A stretch of 64,000 nt of DNA. Source: Crossiella equi (GTDB taxonomy: Bacteria; Actinomycetota; Actinomycetes; Mycobacteriales; Pseudonocardiaceae). A program made the position numbers and the translations under genes. This document shows, in pieces, positions 29,050 to 36,638 of the stretch. The notes below the pieces were generated by a model that worked only from the letters and a program-made list of their open reading frames with translations, made no database searches and was not told where the DNA came from. Within the stretch, counting starts at the first letter, position 1. The number at the start of each line of letters is the position of its first letter. The DNA is taken from NCBI RefSeq assembly GCF_017876755.1, contig NZ_JAGIOO010000001.1:7735786-7799785 (forward strand), read 5' to 3'.

Positions 29050-29318
29050 GGCCGCACGAGTCGTGGGGTTGCTTGGTCTGGCCGTCCGAGTCGTGGGTTT
29101 CCTGGTCTGGTCGCACGAGTCGTGGGGTTGCTTGGTCTGGCCGTCCGAGTCGTGGGTTTCCTGGTCTGGTCGCACGAGTCGTGGGGTTTCTGGTCAGGCC
29201 GTACGAGTTGTGGGGTTTCTTGGTGAGGCCGTACGAGTCGTGGGGTTTCCTGGTCTGGTCGCGCGAACCCGGAGAGCTGCCGGGGGCAGGCCGCACGAGC
29301 CGTCAGGCCATGAGGGCC
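29050..29318 (+). repeat. Tandem array of nine ~30-bp units
   Basis: Units start at 29050, 29080, 29109, 29139, 29168, 29197, 29227, 29257 and 29289. Units 1-2 and 3-4 form a 59-bp pair repeated twice with a single C/T difference, which shows recent tandem duplication. Lengths of 29, 30 and 32 bp rule out a conserved reading frame. Confidence 0.85.
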
Positions 29319-29372
29319 GTTTGTGCCCGGGGCGACGCCGTCCAGACGGCTCAGCACCCACGGCGAAAACTC

Positions 29373-30089
29373 CTAGCCGCGGAACAGCGCCGTCCACAGG
29401 AAGTCCTCGCCGAAGCGCGTGCTGTCCTCGGGCTCGTCGCGCATGCGGCGCAGCTCGACCGGCTCCAGCCCGGCGAAGATCCCGCGCAGCGCGGTGTCGG
29501 TGTAGGCCAGGCCGCCCGCCAGGTCGCCCCGGCGGTACAGGTCGGTGTCGGAGAGCTCCGAGCCCATGCCGCCCACCGCGAAGCAGGTCAGCCCGAAGTG
29601 CCCGCCCGGTGCCAGCACCCGGCGCAGCAGGGACAGGTAGCTGACCCGGCGGTGCGGCGGCTGGTGGTGGAAGCAGCCCGAGTCGTAGACCAGGTCGTAC
29701 GGGCCGGTCAGCCCGGGCGCGGTGTAGGCGTCGCCGCACAGGTACCGCACCCGGCCGTCGGGGTCCTGCTCGCGGGCCCAGGCGATCGCGGTCTCGGACA
29801 GGTCGACCGCGTCCACGGTGAACCCCGCCTCGGCCAGATACCGCGCGTTGCGGCCGTGCCCGCAGCCCAGGTCGAGTGCCCGGCCCGGGGTCAGCAGGCC
29901 GCGGTCGAGGTAGGAGACCAGGTTCTCGTCCGGCTTGGCCACGAAGAAGGGCACCGGGCGGTCGCGGTCGGCGTAGAAGCCGTCCCACCAGCTGGCGCCC
30001 TGTGCGCTCCAGCGGTCCGCGCCCGGGGTGAACAGGCCGTCCAGCAGGCGCAGCACGTCCTCGACGGTGCGGATGTCGCGGTCGGTCAC
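29373..30089 (-). CDS. SAM-dependent class I methyltransferase
   Basis: A 238-residue methyltransferase. Motif I is LDLGCGHGRNARYLAEAG, followed by VDAVDLSETAIAWA, GDAYTAPGLTGPYDLVYDSG and LRRVLAPGGHFGLTCF. The layout resembles thiopurine or tellurite-type methyltransferases with the WWDGFYADRDRPVPFF N-terminus. Substrate unknown. Its TAG stop lies within the end of repeat element B. It overlaps the LysR gene upstream by 4 bp. Confidence 0.85.
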   Translation of the reverse strand: MTDRDIRTVEDVLRLLDGLFTPGADRWSAQGASWWDGFYADRDRPVPFFVAKPDENLVSYLDRGLLTPGRALDLGCGHGRNARYLAEAGFTVDAVDLSETAIAWAREQDPDGRVRYLCGDAYTAPGLTGPYDLVYDSGCFHHQPPHRRVSYLSLLRRVLAPGGHFGLTCFAVGGMGSELSDTDLYRRGDLAGGLAYTDTALRGIFAGLEPVELRRMRDEPEDSTRFGEDFLWTALFRG

Positions 30090-30985
30090 GTGCTCGTCCC
30101 CTTCTCCTCGGCGGCGGACTCGGCCGCGCGCACGAACTCGCGGACCCGCTCGGTGGTGTTGCCCGGCAGCCAGACCGGGCCCCGGCGGATCGGGGGTGCG
30201 TCGTGGATGGGGACGTAGGCCACGTCCGGCCGGGGGTAGTAGCGGCGCGTGTGCTCGCCCACCGGCAGCACGCCCCGGCCCATCGCCACCAGCGACAGCA
30301 TCTCGGAGAAGGTCTGCCCGGCCGGGCCCTCGGTGACCGGGCGCCCGGAGGGCGTGCGGCTGGGGGTGCGGTCGCGCTTGAACTCCACCGAGGTGGCCGA
30401 CGGGTACTGGATCACCGGGTGGTCGGCCAGCGCCTCCAGGGACACCGAGGCGGTACTGGCCAGCGGGTTGGCCGCGGCCACCGCCAGCACGCGGCCCTCG
30501 GTGAGCAGGACCGGGCCGTTGGCCATGCCGTCGAAGGGGAAGGAGGCGAACAGGACGTCCACGGTGCCGTTGAGCAGGTTGCGGCGCGTGTTGTCCAGCT
30601 GCGCCTCCTGCACGTGCACCTCGCAGTCGGGGTGGCGCTCGCCGAACAGCGACACCGCCCGCGCGACCAGCGGGGCCAGGCCCTCGCCGAGGAAGGCCAC
30701 CCGCAGCTCGCCGCTGACCCCGCGCCCGGCCGCGACCGCGCGCCGCACCGCCTCGTCCATGGCGCTGACCAGCGGCGCGAGCTCCTCGGCCAGCCGTGCG
30801 CCGATCGGGGTCAGGCGCACCACCCGGCTGGTGCGCTCGAACAGCGGGGCCCCGACGCGGCGCTCCAGCTTGCGCACGATCTGGCTGACCCGCCCGGTGC
30901 TCACGCGCAGGCGCTCGGCGGCGCGGCCGAAGTGCAGTTCGTCGGCCAGGGCCAGCAGCGCCTCGACCTCATGCCGTTCCAGCAC
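30086..30985 (-). CDS. LysR family transcriptional regulator
   Basis: A 299-residue regulator with the N-terminal winged helix LHFGRAAERLRVSTGRVSQI and a C-terminal periplasmic-binding-like effector domain. GTG 30985 (MLERHEVEALLAL) is chosen because a GAGGGGG site is well placed; the frame opens at 31000. It is divergent from a VOC gene, and a perfect LysR-type dyad lies between the two. It probably controls that gene, the methyltransferase behind it, or both. Confidence 0.88.
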   Translation of the reverse strand: MLERHEVEALLALADELHFGRAAERLRVSTGRVSQIVRKLERRVGAPLFERTSRVVRLTPIGARLAEELAPLVSAMDEAVRRAVAAGRGVSGELRVAFLGEGLAPLVARAVSLFGERHPDCEVHVQEAQLDNTRRNLLNGTVDVLFASFPFDGMANGPVLLTEGRVLAVAAANPLASTASVSLEALADHPVIQYPSATSVEFKRDRTPSRTPSGRPVTEGPAGQTFSEMLSLVAMGRGVLPVGEHTRRYYPRPDVAYVPIHDAPPIRRGPVWLPGNTTERVREFVRAAESAAEEKGTST

Positions 30986-31000
30986 CCCGCACCCCCTCAC

Positions 31001-31019
31001 CGTTGAGCCTGACTCAACG
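31001..31019. promoter_or_regulatory. LysR-type operator CGTTGAG-N5-CTCAACG
   Basis: A perfect 7-5-7 inverted repeat containing the T-N11-A motif of LysR regulators, between the divergent LysR and VOC genes. Confidence 0.7.
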
Positions 31020-31074
31020 ATCGTAGGGCATTCCGGGCTTGGTCCGGACCCCTGGCCAGGACCATCGTGGAGGC

Positions 31075-31464
31075 ATGACAGAGCTTCGTGTGCGGGCCTT
31101 CGACCACCTCGTGCTCAACGTCGGCGACGTGGAGCGCTCGCTCGCCTTCTACTGCGGCCCGCTCGGCCTGGCCCCGGTGCGGGTCGAGGAGTGGCGGGCC
31201 GGGCGGGTGCCGTTCCCGTCGGTGCGGGTGAGCCCGGAGACGATCATCGACCTGGTCAGCCGACCGCGCGGGGAGTCCAACGTCGACCACCTGTGCCTGG
31301 TGGTCGAACCCCTGGACTGGGCCGAGGTGATCGCCTCGGGCACCTTCGACGTGCTGGAGGGCCCGGTCCCGCGCTTCGGCGCCCGGGGGAACGCCACCTC
31401 GATCTACGTGCGCGACCCGGACGGCAACACAATCGAGCTGCGCTGGTACCCGCAGGACGCCTAG
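31075..31464 (+). CDS. VOC family protein
   Basis: A 129-residue glyoxalase-like protein. It opens VRAFDHLVLNVGDVERSLAF with the first histidine ligand, has the central SNVDHLCLVVEP and ends YVRDPDGNTIELRWYP, giving the usual His/His/Glu metal pattern. It resembles fosfomycin-type and virulence-associated VOC proteins, but the substrate is not evident. GGAGGC lies just before the ATG. Divergent from the LysR gene, which probably regulates it. Confidence 0.85.
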   Translation: MTELRVRAFDHLVLNVGDVERSLAFYCGPLGLAPVRVEEWRAGRVPFPSVRVSPETIIDLVSRPRGESNVDHLCLVVEPLDWAEVIASGTFDVLEGPVPRFGARGNATSIYVRDPDGNTIELRWYPQDA

Positions 31465-31473
31465 TCTGCCCGG

Positions 31474-32310
31474 ATGACCGCTTCCGTTGACCAGTCCAAT
31501 GTGGACCAGCTCGCCGCCTGGGATGGCGACCAGGGCGCGTTCTGGGTGGCCCGGGCCCAGCGCTTCGACGAGGGGGTGGCCCGCTACCAGGAGACCTTCC
31601 TGGACGCGGCGGCGATCAAGCCCGCGGACCGGGTCCTGGACGTGGGCTGCGGCAACGGCCGCACGACCCGGGACGCGGCCCGCCGGGCGACCGACGGCAG
31701 CGCGCTGGGGGTGGACCTGTCCACCGGCATGCTGGCCGTGGCCCGCCGCCTGGCAGCGGAGGAGGGGGTGGCCAACGCCGAGTTCCGGCAGGCCGACGCC
31801 CAGGTCCACCCGTTCCCGGCGGCCTCCTTCGACGTGGTGGTGAGCCGCCACGGCTCGATGTTCTTCGGCGACCCGCCCGCCGCCTTCGCCAACCTGCGCC
31901 GGGCGCTGTGCCCGGGCGGCCGCCTGGTCCTGCTGACCTGGCAGCCGGTCGAGGCCAACGAGTGGCTGCGCACCTTCCGCCGCGTACTGAGCCCGGACGG
32001 GACCGGCGACCCGGTGCCGCCGAAGGCCGCCTCGCTGAGCGAGGAGCACCACATCCGCGCCCTGCTGACCGGCGCGGGCTTCACCGACGTGCGCCTGACC
32101 GGCCTGACCCGCCCGATGTACTACGGCCAGACCGTGCAGGACGCGGCGGAGTTCGTCCTGGGCCTGTTCGGCGGCCTGCTCCGGCCCGCCGAACAGGCCA
32201 CCCGGACCGCGGCCGAGGCGGCGCTGCGCGCGGACCTGGCGGCCCACCAGACCCCGGAGGGCGTGCTGTACGGCTCGGCGGCCTGGCTGGTCGAGGCCAC
32301 CAGGCCGTGA
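31474..32310 (+). CDS. SAM-dependent methyltransferase (UbiE/type 11-like)
   Basis: A 278-residue methyltransferase with motif I VLDVGCGNGRTTRDAARR, GVDLSTGMLAVARRLA, the acidic motif PFPAASFDVVVSRHG and LRRALCPGGRLVLLTWQP. It starts 9 bp after the VOC gene and is probably co-transcribed with it. The target is unknown. A perfect 19-bp hairpin follows 76 bp downstream. Confidence 0.87.
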   Translation: MTASVDQSNVDQLAAWDGDQGAFWVARAQRFDEGVARYQETFLDAAAIKPADRVLDVGCGNGRTTRDAARRATDGSALGVDLSTGMLAVARRLAAEEGVANAEFRQADAQVHPFPAASFDVVVSRHGSMFFGDPPAAFANLRRALCPGGRLVLLTWQPVEANEWLRTFRRVLSPDGTGDPVPPKAASLSEEHHIRALLTGAGFTDVRLTGLTRPMYYGQTVQDAAEFVLGLFGGLLRPAEQATRTAAEAALRADLAAHQTPEGVLYGSAAWLVEATRP

Positions 32311-32386
32311 CGGTGCTGGTCCGTTCGGTTGAACCGGCCCGGAGCCGCTAACCGACTCCGCCCACCGGGCGACACCTCCCGGACGG

Positions 32387-32431
32387 CGTCGGCACGGTCC
32401 TGGCGCCGCGATCGCCAGGACCGTGCCGACG
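32387..32431 (+). terminator. Perfect 19-bp hairpin upstream of the NACHT gene
   Basis: Arms 32387-32405 and 32413-32431 are perfectly complementary around a 7-base loop. There is no T-run. It may end the methyltransferase transcript, or act in the NACHT leader together with the second hairpin that follows directly. Confidence 0.75.
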
Positions 32432-32471
32432 GGCGCCTGGAGGCGGTGCTGAGGGTCCGCTTCCAGGCGCC
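32432..32471 (+). promoter_or_regulatory. Second leader hairpin, 10-bp stem extended by 4 bp
   Basis: GGCGCCTGGA (32432-32441) pairs with TCCAGGCGCC (32462-32471), and GCGG/CCGC pairs further inside. It directly abuts the first hairpin and ends 18 bp before the AAGGGGAG ribosome site. Two such stems in a row suggest an attenuator or a protective leader fold. Confidence 0.55.
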
Positions 32472-32515
32472 TCCCGTGTGCTGGGACGAAGGGGAGAACG
32501 ATCAGCGGCATCGAG

Positions 32516-35500
32516 GTGCTGAAGCTGGGCCAGGCCGTCGCGACGAGGGCGGCGACGGAATGGCTGCGCCGCCACCGGGCCCGCAAGGACCGCACGGCCA
32601 CCCTGGCGGAGCTGGCCGCCGAACAGCTCGGCGGCCCGCTCCAGGTGCGCAAGTGGGACAACTTCCTGAGCAACCTGGGCCTCCAGGTGGCCGAACGGCT
32701 GGAACCCTTGCTGCTCAACCGTTTCCCCGGCCTGCCGGAGAACGAGGTCCAGGCCGCCCTGGACGCCGCGGGCGACGCCCTGGCCGAGGTCACCCTGGCC
32801 GACGAGCTGCTCCTGACCGGCCCCGACCGGCTGGCCGCGGCGGTCCGGGAGGCCTGCCCGGCGCAGGCTCGGGTGGCGGGCCTGGGTGAGGACGGCATCC
32901 GCCTGTACGAGGTGGCCCTGGACCAGTCCTGCCGCTACCTCCTGGAGGTCGTGCACCACCTGCCCGCCTTCCAGCCCCGGGCCCTGGCCGAGGTGCTCGG
33001 ACGGCTGGCCACCACGACCGGCCAGCTGGACGAGCTGCTGGCCCGCATCCCGCGCAGCACCCTGCACGCACCCCTGGGCACCGGCCAGGACGCGGAGTTC
33101 ACCACCGCCTACCTGGGCCACCTCCAGTCCAGTTTGGACAGACTGGAGCTGCTGGGGCTGTCGATGCACGAACAACCCCGGCTGGCGTTGAGCGTGGCCT
33201 ACCTCAGCCTGTCGGTGGACGGCAGCCGGAGGGACCGCTGGTTCGACCAGGGCGAGCGGGGCCGGGTCGAGTCCGCCCTGGGCTCGCGCACCCGGACCCT
33301 CGTGCTGGGCGAGGCGGGCTCCGGCAAGACCACACTGCTGGACTGGCTGGCCGTGACCGTGGCCCGGGGCCACTGCACCGGCCAGCTCGCCGACTGGAAC
33401 GGCTGCGTGCCCTTCCCGGTCCGGCTGCGCGCCGGTGAGCTGCCCCGCCCGGAACACCTGGTCCCGCACGCCTGGCCCGCCCGCGGCGGCGAGATGCCCC
33501 AGGGCTGGGCGCACCGGCGGCTCGACGACGGCACCGCGCTGCTGCTGGTCGACGGCGTCGACGAGGTCCCCCTGGAACGCCGGGGCGAGGTCCGGGCCTG
33601 GCTGCGCGAACTGGTCGAGACCTTCCCCCGCATCCGCGTCGTGATCACCGCCCGGCCCGCCGCCGTGGACCGGAAATGGCTTGTCCTGGAAGGGTTCTCG
33701 GCGGTCACGCTCGAACCCATGGGCCCGGAGGACGTCCGCCAGTTCATCGAGCGCTGGCACACCGCGGCGGGCCAGGCCCAGTACCTGCCGTGCGAACCGG
33801 CCGAGGTCCCCGCCGCCCGGCAACGCCTGCTCACCCAGCTGGACGCCCGCCCCCAGCTCCGTGGCCTGGCCTCGAACCCGCTGCTGTGCGCGTTGCTGTG
33901 CGCCCTGAACCTGGACCACGTGGCCGAGCTGCCCCGCAGCCGGATGGAGCTCTACGAACGCGCGCTGGCCATGCTGCTGGACCTGCGCGACACCCACCGC
34001 CGCATCCCCGGGCTGCTGGACCTCGCCCAGAAACGCGTGCTGCTGCGCGACCTGGCCTGGCGCCTGACCCTGGCCAACCGCAACCAGCTGCCCCGGGGCC
34101 GGGCCCTGGACCACCTGGCGGCCAAGCTGCCCTCGATGCCCGGCGTCGAACACCCCGCCGACCGGATCCTCACCCATCTGCTGGAACGCAGCGGCGTGCT
34201 GCGCGAACCGGTGCCGGGCGAGATCGACTTCGTGCACCGCAGCTTCCAGGAGTACCTGGCCGCCAGCGAGGCCACCGAACAGGACCACATCGAGACCCTG
34301 GTGGCCCAGGCACACCTGGACGCCTGGCGGGACACCGTGGTCATGGCCTGCGGGCACGCCAAGCGCAAGCAGGCCGACACCCTGCTCGCCGGGATCCTGG
34401 CGCGCGTGGACAACGAGCCCCGCAACGCCCGCAAGCTCCGGCTGCTCGCGGCCTCGTGCCTGGAGACCGTGCGGGAAATCGGTGTGGAGGTGTTCCAGCG
34501 AATTGACGAGACCATCCGCGAACGTCTGGTCCCGCCCGGGAACCTGCGGGAGACCGTGTCGCTGGCGAGCATCGGGCACCAGCTGCTGCGCTACCTCCCC
34601 GCCGACCTGGTCGGGTTGTCGGACGCGGCCGCCGAGGCGACGATCCGGGCCGCCGCGCTCACCGGCGACTCGGCCGCACTGCCCCGCCTGGCCGCCTACG
34701 CCGCGGATCCCCGGTGGCGGGTGCAACGGGAGCTGATGCGGGCCTGGCACTACTTCAACCCGGAACGCTACGCCGCGGAGGTGCTCGCGGACGCGCCGCT
34801 GGCCGGGGGTGTGGTGACCGTGTCCAGCACCCGGATGTTCCCCCACGTGCACCGGTTGCGCCGGTGCACCTCGGTTCAGGTCAACGGCCTGGACGAGCGG
34901 CTGGCGAGCTTGCACGAGCTGGACGACCTCCAGCTCTCCGGGGTCTTCCTGCGGTTCGAGGGCGGTGCGGTGGACCTGCGCCCGCTCGCCAAGCATCTCG
35001 ACCTGACCCGGATCGACCTGACCGGCGCCGACTGGTTCGACCACCCCGACGCCCTCGCCACGCTGCCGAAGCTGACCAGCCTGCAGCTCTCGCAACAGGT
35101 GGTGTGGCACGACCTCAGTGAGCTCGCCGCGCTGTCAGGGCTGGAGAGCCTGGACCTGTCCGGCGTCGAGGAGGACATCGACTGGTCGCCGCTGCGGGAA
35201 CTGCCACACCTGGAGGATCTGAGGTTCGACGGTGGCGGGGGCGCGACCCCGTTGTGGCTGCCGCAGCTGCGGACCCTGGCCCTCCGGTGGTGCCACGACG
35301 CCGACTGGGCGGAGTGGGTGGTACGGAGCTTCCCCGGGCTGGACATGATCCAGCTGCAGCACATGCGGCTCGGGTCGCTCCGGCCGCTGACCGCCCTGCC
35401 GTTGCGCAAGCTGTGCGTCTGGGCGCCGCGCACACCGGTGGACCTGCGGCCGTTCGAGGACCGGGAGATCCAGTTCTACCTCGACCGGCGCGGCGAGTAC

Positions 35501-35533
35501 CTCGGCGCGGGGCCCAACGTCACCTGGGAGTGA
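32516..35533 (+). CDS. NACHT-domain NTPase with C-terminal leucine-rich repeats (bacterial NLR-like)
   Basis: A protein of about 1005 residues. An all-helical N-terminal domain (1-250) precedes a NACHT module with Walker A GEAGSGKTTLLDW (265-277), Walker B LLLVDGVDEV (near 342-351) and the winged-helix-end motif VHRSFQEYLAA (573-583). A helical linker and degenerate leucine-rich repeats (about 780-990, e.g. LTSLQLS, LESLDLSGV) follow. Related bacterial NACHT proteins defend against phage. The start is uncertain: AAGGGGAG lies at 32489-32496, 19 bp before GTG 32516 but 4 bp before an in-frame ATC at 32501. The gene ends back to back with the convergent gene (TGATCA). Confidence 0.85.
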   Translation: MLKLGQAVATRAATEWLRRHRARKDRTATLAELAAEQLGGPLQVRKWDNFLSNLGLQVAERLEPLLLNRFPGLPENEVQAALDAAGDALAEVTLADELLLTGPDRLAAAVREACPAQARVAGLGEDGIRLYEVALDQSCRYLLEVVHHLPAFQPRALAEVLGRLATTTGQLDELLARIPRSTLHAPLGTGQDAEFTTAYLGHLQSSLDRLELLGLSMHEQPRLALSVAYLSLSVDGSRRDRWFDQGERGRVESALGSRTRTLVLGEAGSGKTTLLDWLAVTVARGHCTGQLADWNGCVPFPVRLRAGELPRPEHLVPHAWPARGGEMPQGWAHRRLDDGTALLLVDGVDEVPLERRGEVRAWLRELVETFPRIRVVITARPAAVDRKWLVLEGFSAVTLEPMGPEDVRQFIERWHTAAGQAQYLPCEPAEVPAARQRLLTQLDARPQLRGLASNPLLCALLCALNLDHVAELPRSRMELYERALAMLLDLRDTHRRIPGLLDLAQKRVLLRDLAWRLTLANRNQLPRGRALDHLAAKLPSMPGVEHPADRILTHLLERSGVLREPVPGEIDFVHRSFQEYLAASEATEQDHIETLVAQAHLDAWRDTVVMACGHAKRKQADTLLAGILARVDNEPRNARKLRLLAASCLETVREIGVEVFQRIDETIRERLVPPGNLRETVSLASIGHQLLRYLPADLVGLSDAAAEATIRAAALTGDSAALPRLAAYAADPRWRVQRELMRAWHYFNPERYAAEVLADAPLAGGVVTVSSTRMFPHVHRLRRCTSVQVNGLDERLASLHELDDLQLSGVFLRFEGGAVDLRPLAKHLDLTRIDLTGADWFDHPDALATLPKLTSLQLSQQVVWHDLSELAALSGLESLDLSGVEEDIDWSPLRELPHLEDLRFDGGGGATPLWLPQLRTLALRWCHDADWAEWVVRSFPGLDMIQLQHMRLGSLRPLTALPLRKLCVWAPRTPVDLRPFEDREIQFYLDRRGEYLGAGPNVTWE

Positions 35534-36631
35534 TCACCAGTCCCGGGCGGCCTCCATGCCCTTGGCCAGGGCCTCCTGCGCCCACGTCTCATCGGTGATG
35601 CCCTGGAGGGCGTCGAGGAGGTCCTCGCGTTCGATCGTCTCGATGAAGTTCCACCGGGCGTGCAGGGTGTTGAAGGCCTCCGCGTACTCCCGGCCCAGCT
35701 CGGTCAGCCGGGCCGGGCCCTCCGGGAGGGCGGCCAGGACCGCCCGGCGGGTGAGCTTGTACTGGGCGATGGCCTTCTTGTAGGCCGCCGCCGGGATGTT
35801 GCCGTCCCAGGAGCGGAGCGGGTTGTCGCGGTTCTCGGCCAGCCAGTCCGGGGTGCGAGCCCAGCGGATCTCCAGGAAGGTGCCGTTGCGCTCCTCCGGC
35901 TGCCAGAGCCTGCGGGCCGCCTTGGCGTAGTCGGCCGGGATGCCGTGCAGCCTCAGCCAGGCCAGGTCGGGCAGGTCGGCCGGGCGGGGCACGTCCGCGC
36001 CGGTCATGCCGTAGACGCCGGACAGGCCCAGGTCGCGGAGGTGCGGCAGGCGGGACAGGGCGGCGGCGTTGGTCAGGGTGGTCAGCGCGCCCGTCAGGGA
36101 CAGGCTGGTCAGGTTCGGGAACAGCTCCGGCAGCAGCGCGCAGTCCAGCTCCGGGCGCACGGTCACCGACAGGGTGCGCAGGCGCTCGTCCCGGGTGCCC
36201 GGCAGGGCTGTCGAGTCGTGGGTGGCGTAGGGCTGCTGGTTCGGGCGCTCGCCGCGGTGGCCCGCGTCCCACTGGCGCTGGCAGTCCAGTTGCAGGCCCA
36301 GGTCCCAGCGCCAGAAGTAGGCCGCCGTCGACTCGGTGACCAGCGGCGGGAGGTTGCCCAGGACGCGGTGGCCCCTCGGCAGCAGGCCCGTCAGCCAGGT
36401 GTGGGCCGGGCGGTTGGGGTACGGGTGGTCGTGGTGCGTCAGGCGCAACGGGACCAGCTCGCCCAGCTCGGCCAGGCACCGCGGCTCCGGGCCCGACCAG
36501 GTCAGCTCCAGGACCTCGGCGGAGCGGTGCTTCTCGTTCACCCCGGTGATCTGGGCCGCCGTCCACTCGCCGAGGTCCGGCGAGTAGGCCACGACGACGT
36601 CGCCCGGGGTCAGCCTGTGTGCGTGGTCCAC
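35534..36631 (-). CDS. Leucine-rich-segment protein, paralogue 2 of a tandem pair
   Basis: A 365-residue cytoplasmic protein starting at GTG 36631. The N-terminal part (PGDVVVAYSPDLGEWTAAQI) looks like a small beta-barrel. A central leucine-rich stretch (LTSLSLTGALTTLT, LRDLGLSGVYGMTGADVP) precedes a C-terminal helical domain with the marker ENRDNPLRSWDGN. That last domain is widespread in actinomycete proteins of unknown role. It is clearly homologous along its whole length to the next gene upstream, from which it is separated by 7 bp. Function unknown. Confidence 0.7.
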   Translation of the reverse strand: MDHAHRLTPGDVVVAYSPDLGEWTAAQITGVNEKHRSAEVLELTWSGPEPRCLAELGELVPLRLTHHDHPYPNRPAHTWLTGLLPRGHRVLGNLPPLVTESTAAYFWRWDLGLQLDCQRQWDAGHRGERPNQQPYATHDSTALPGTRDERLRTLSVTVRPELDCALLPELFPNLTSLSLTGALTTLTNAAALSRLPHLRDLGLSGVYGMTGADVPRPADLPDLAWLRLHGIPADYAKAARRLWQPEERNGTFLEIRWARTPDWLAENRDNPLRSWDGNIPAAAYKKAIAQYKLTRRAVLAALPEGPARLTELGREYAEAFNTLHARWNFIETIEREDLLDALQGITDETWAQEALAKGMEAARDW

Positions 36632-36638
36632 TGTGGAC
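36626..36638. repeat. GTCCACTGTGGAC palindrome, copy 2
   Basis: Palindrome that includes the GTG start codon of the leucine-rich-segment gene and fills the gap between the two paralogues. Confidence 0.6.

Larger units (their letters stand above)
28648..29377. mobile_element. Composite palindromic repeat element B
   Basis: A 730-bp relative of element A with the same terminal inverted repeats (GCTAGAGGG then TTTTCGCTGTGGGTG on the left; the complementary ACCCACGGCGAAAAC on the right). It holds two reverse ~30-bp units (28749-28808), a remnant where the first hairpin has collapsed (about 28804-28820), the central dyad, one hairpin with perfect 33-bp arms (28920-29043) and nine forward units. 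It starts at the base after the lexA stop, and the stop codon of the convergent methyltransferase lies inside its right end. No coding capacity. Confidence 0.85.

Noticed and set aside
29373-32310. Antibiotic-resistance island (methyltransferases plus VOC protein)
   Set aside because: No resistance family can be named from the motifs; these are common housekeeping or accessory families and calling them resistance genes would be guesswork.
32348-35110. A 920-residue open frame antisense to the NACHT gene
   Set aside because: It arises from G+C-biased third positions of the real gene. It is rich in Gly/Gln/Arg/Val without domain structure, whereas the plus-strand frame has clear Walker motifs.
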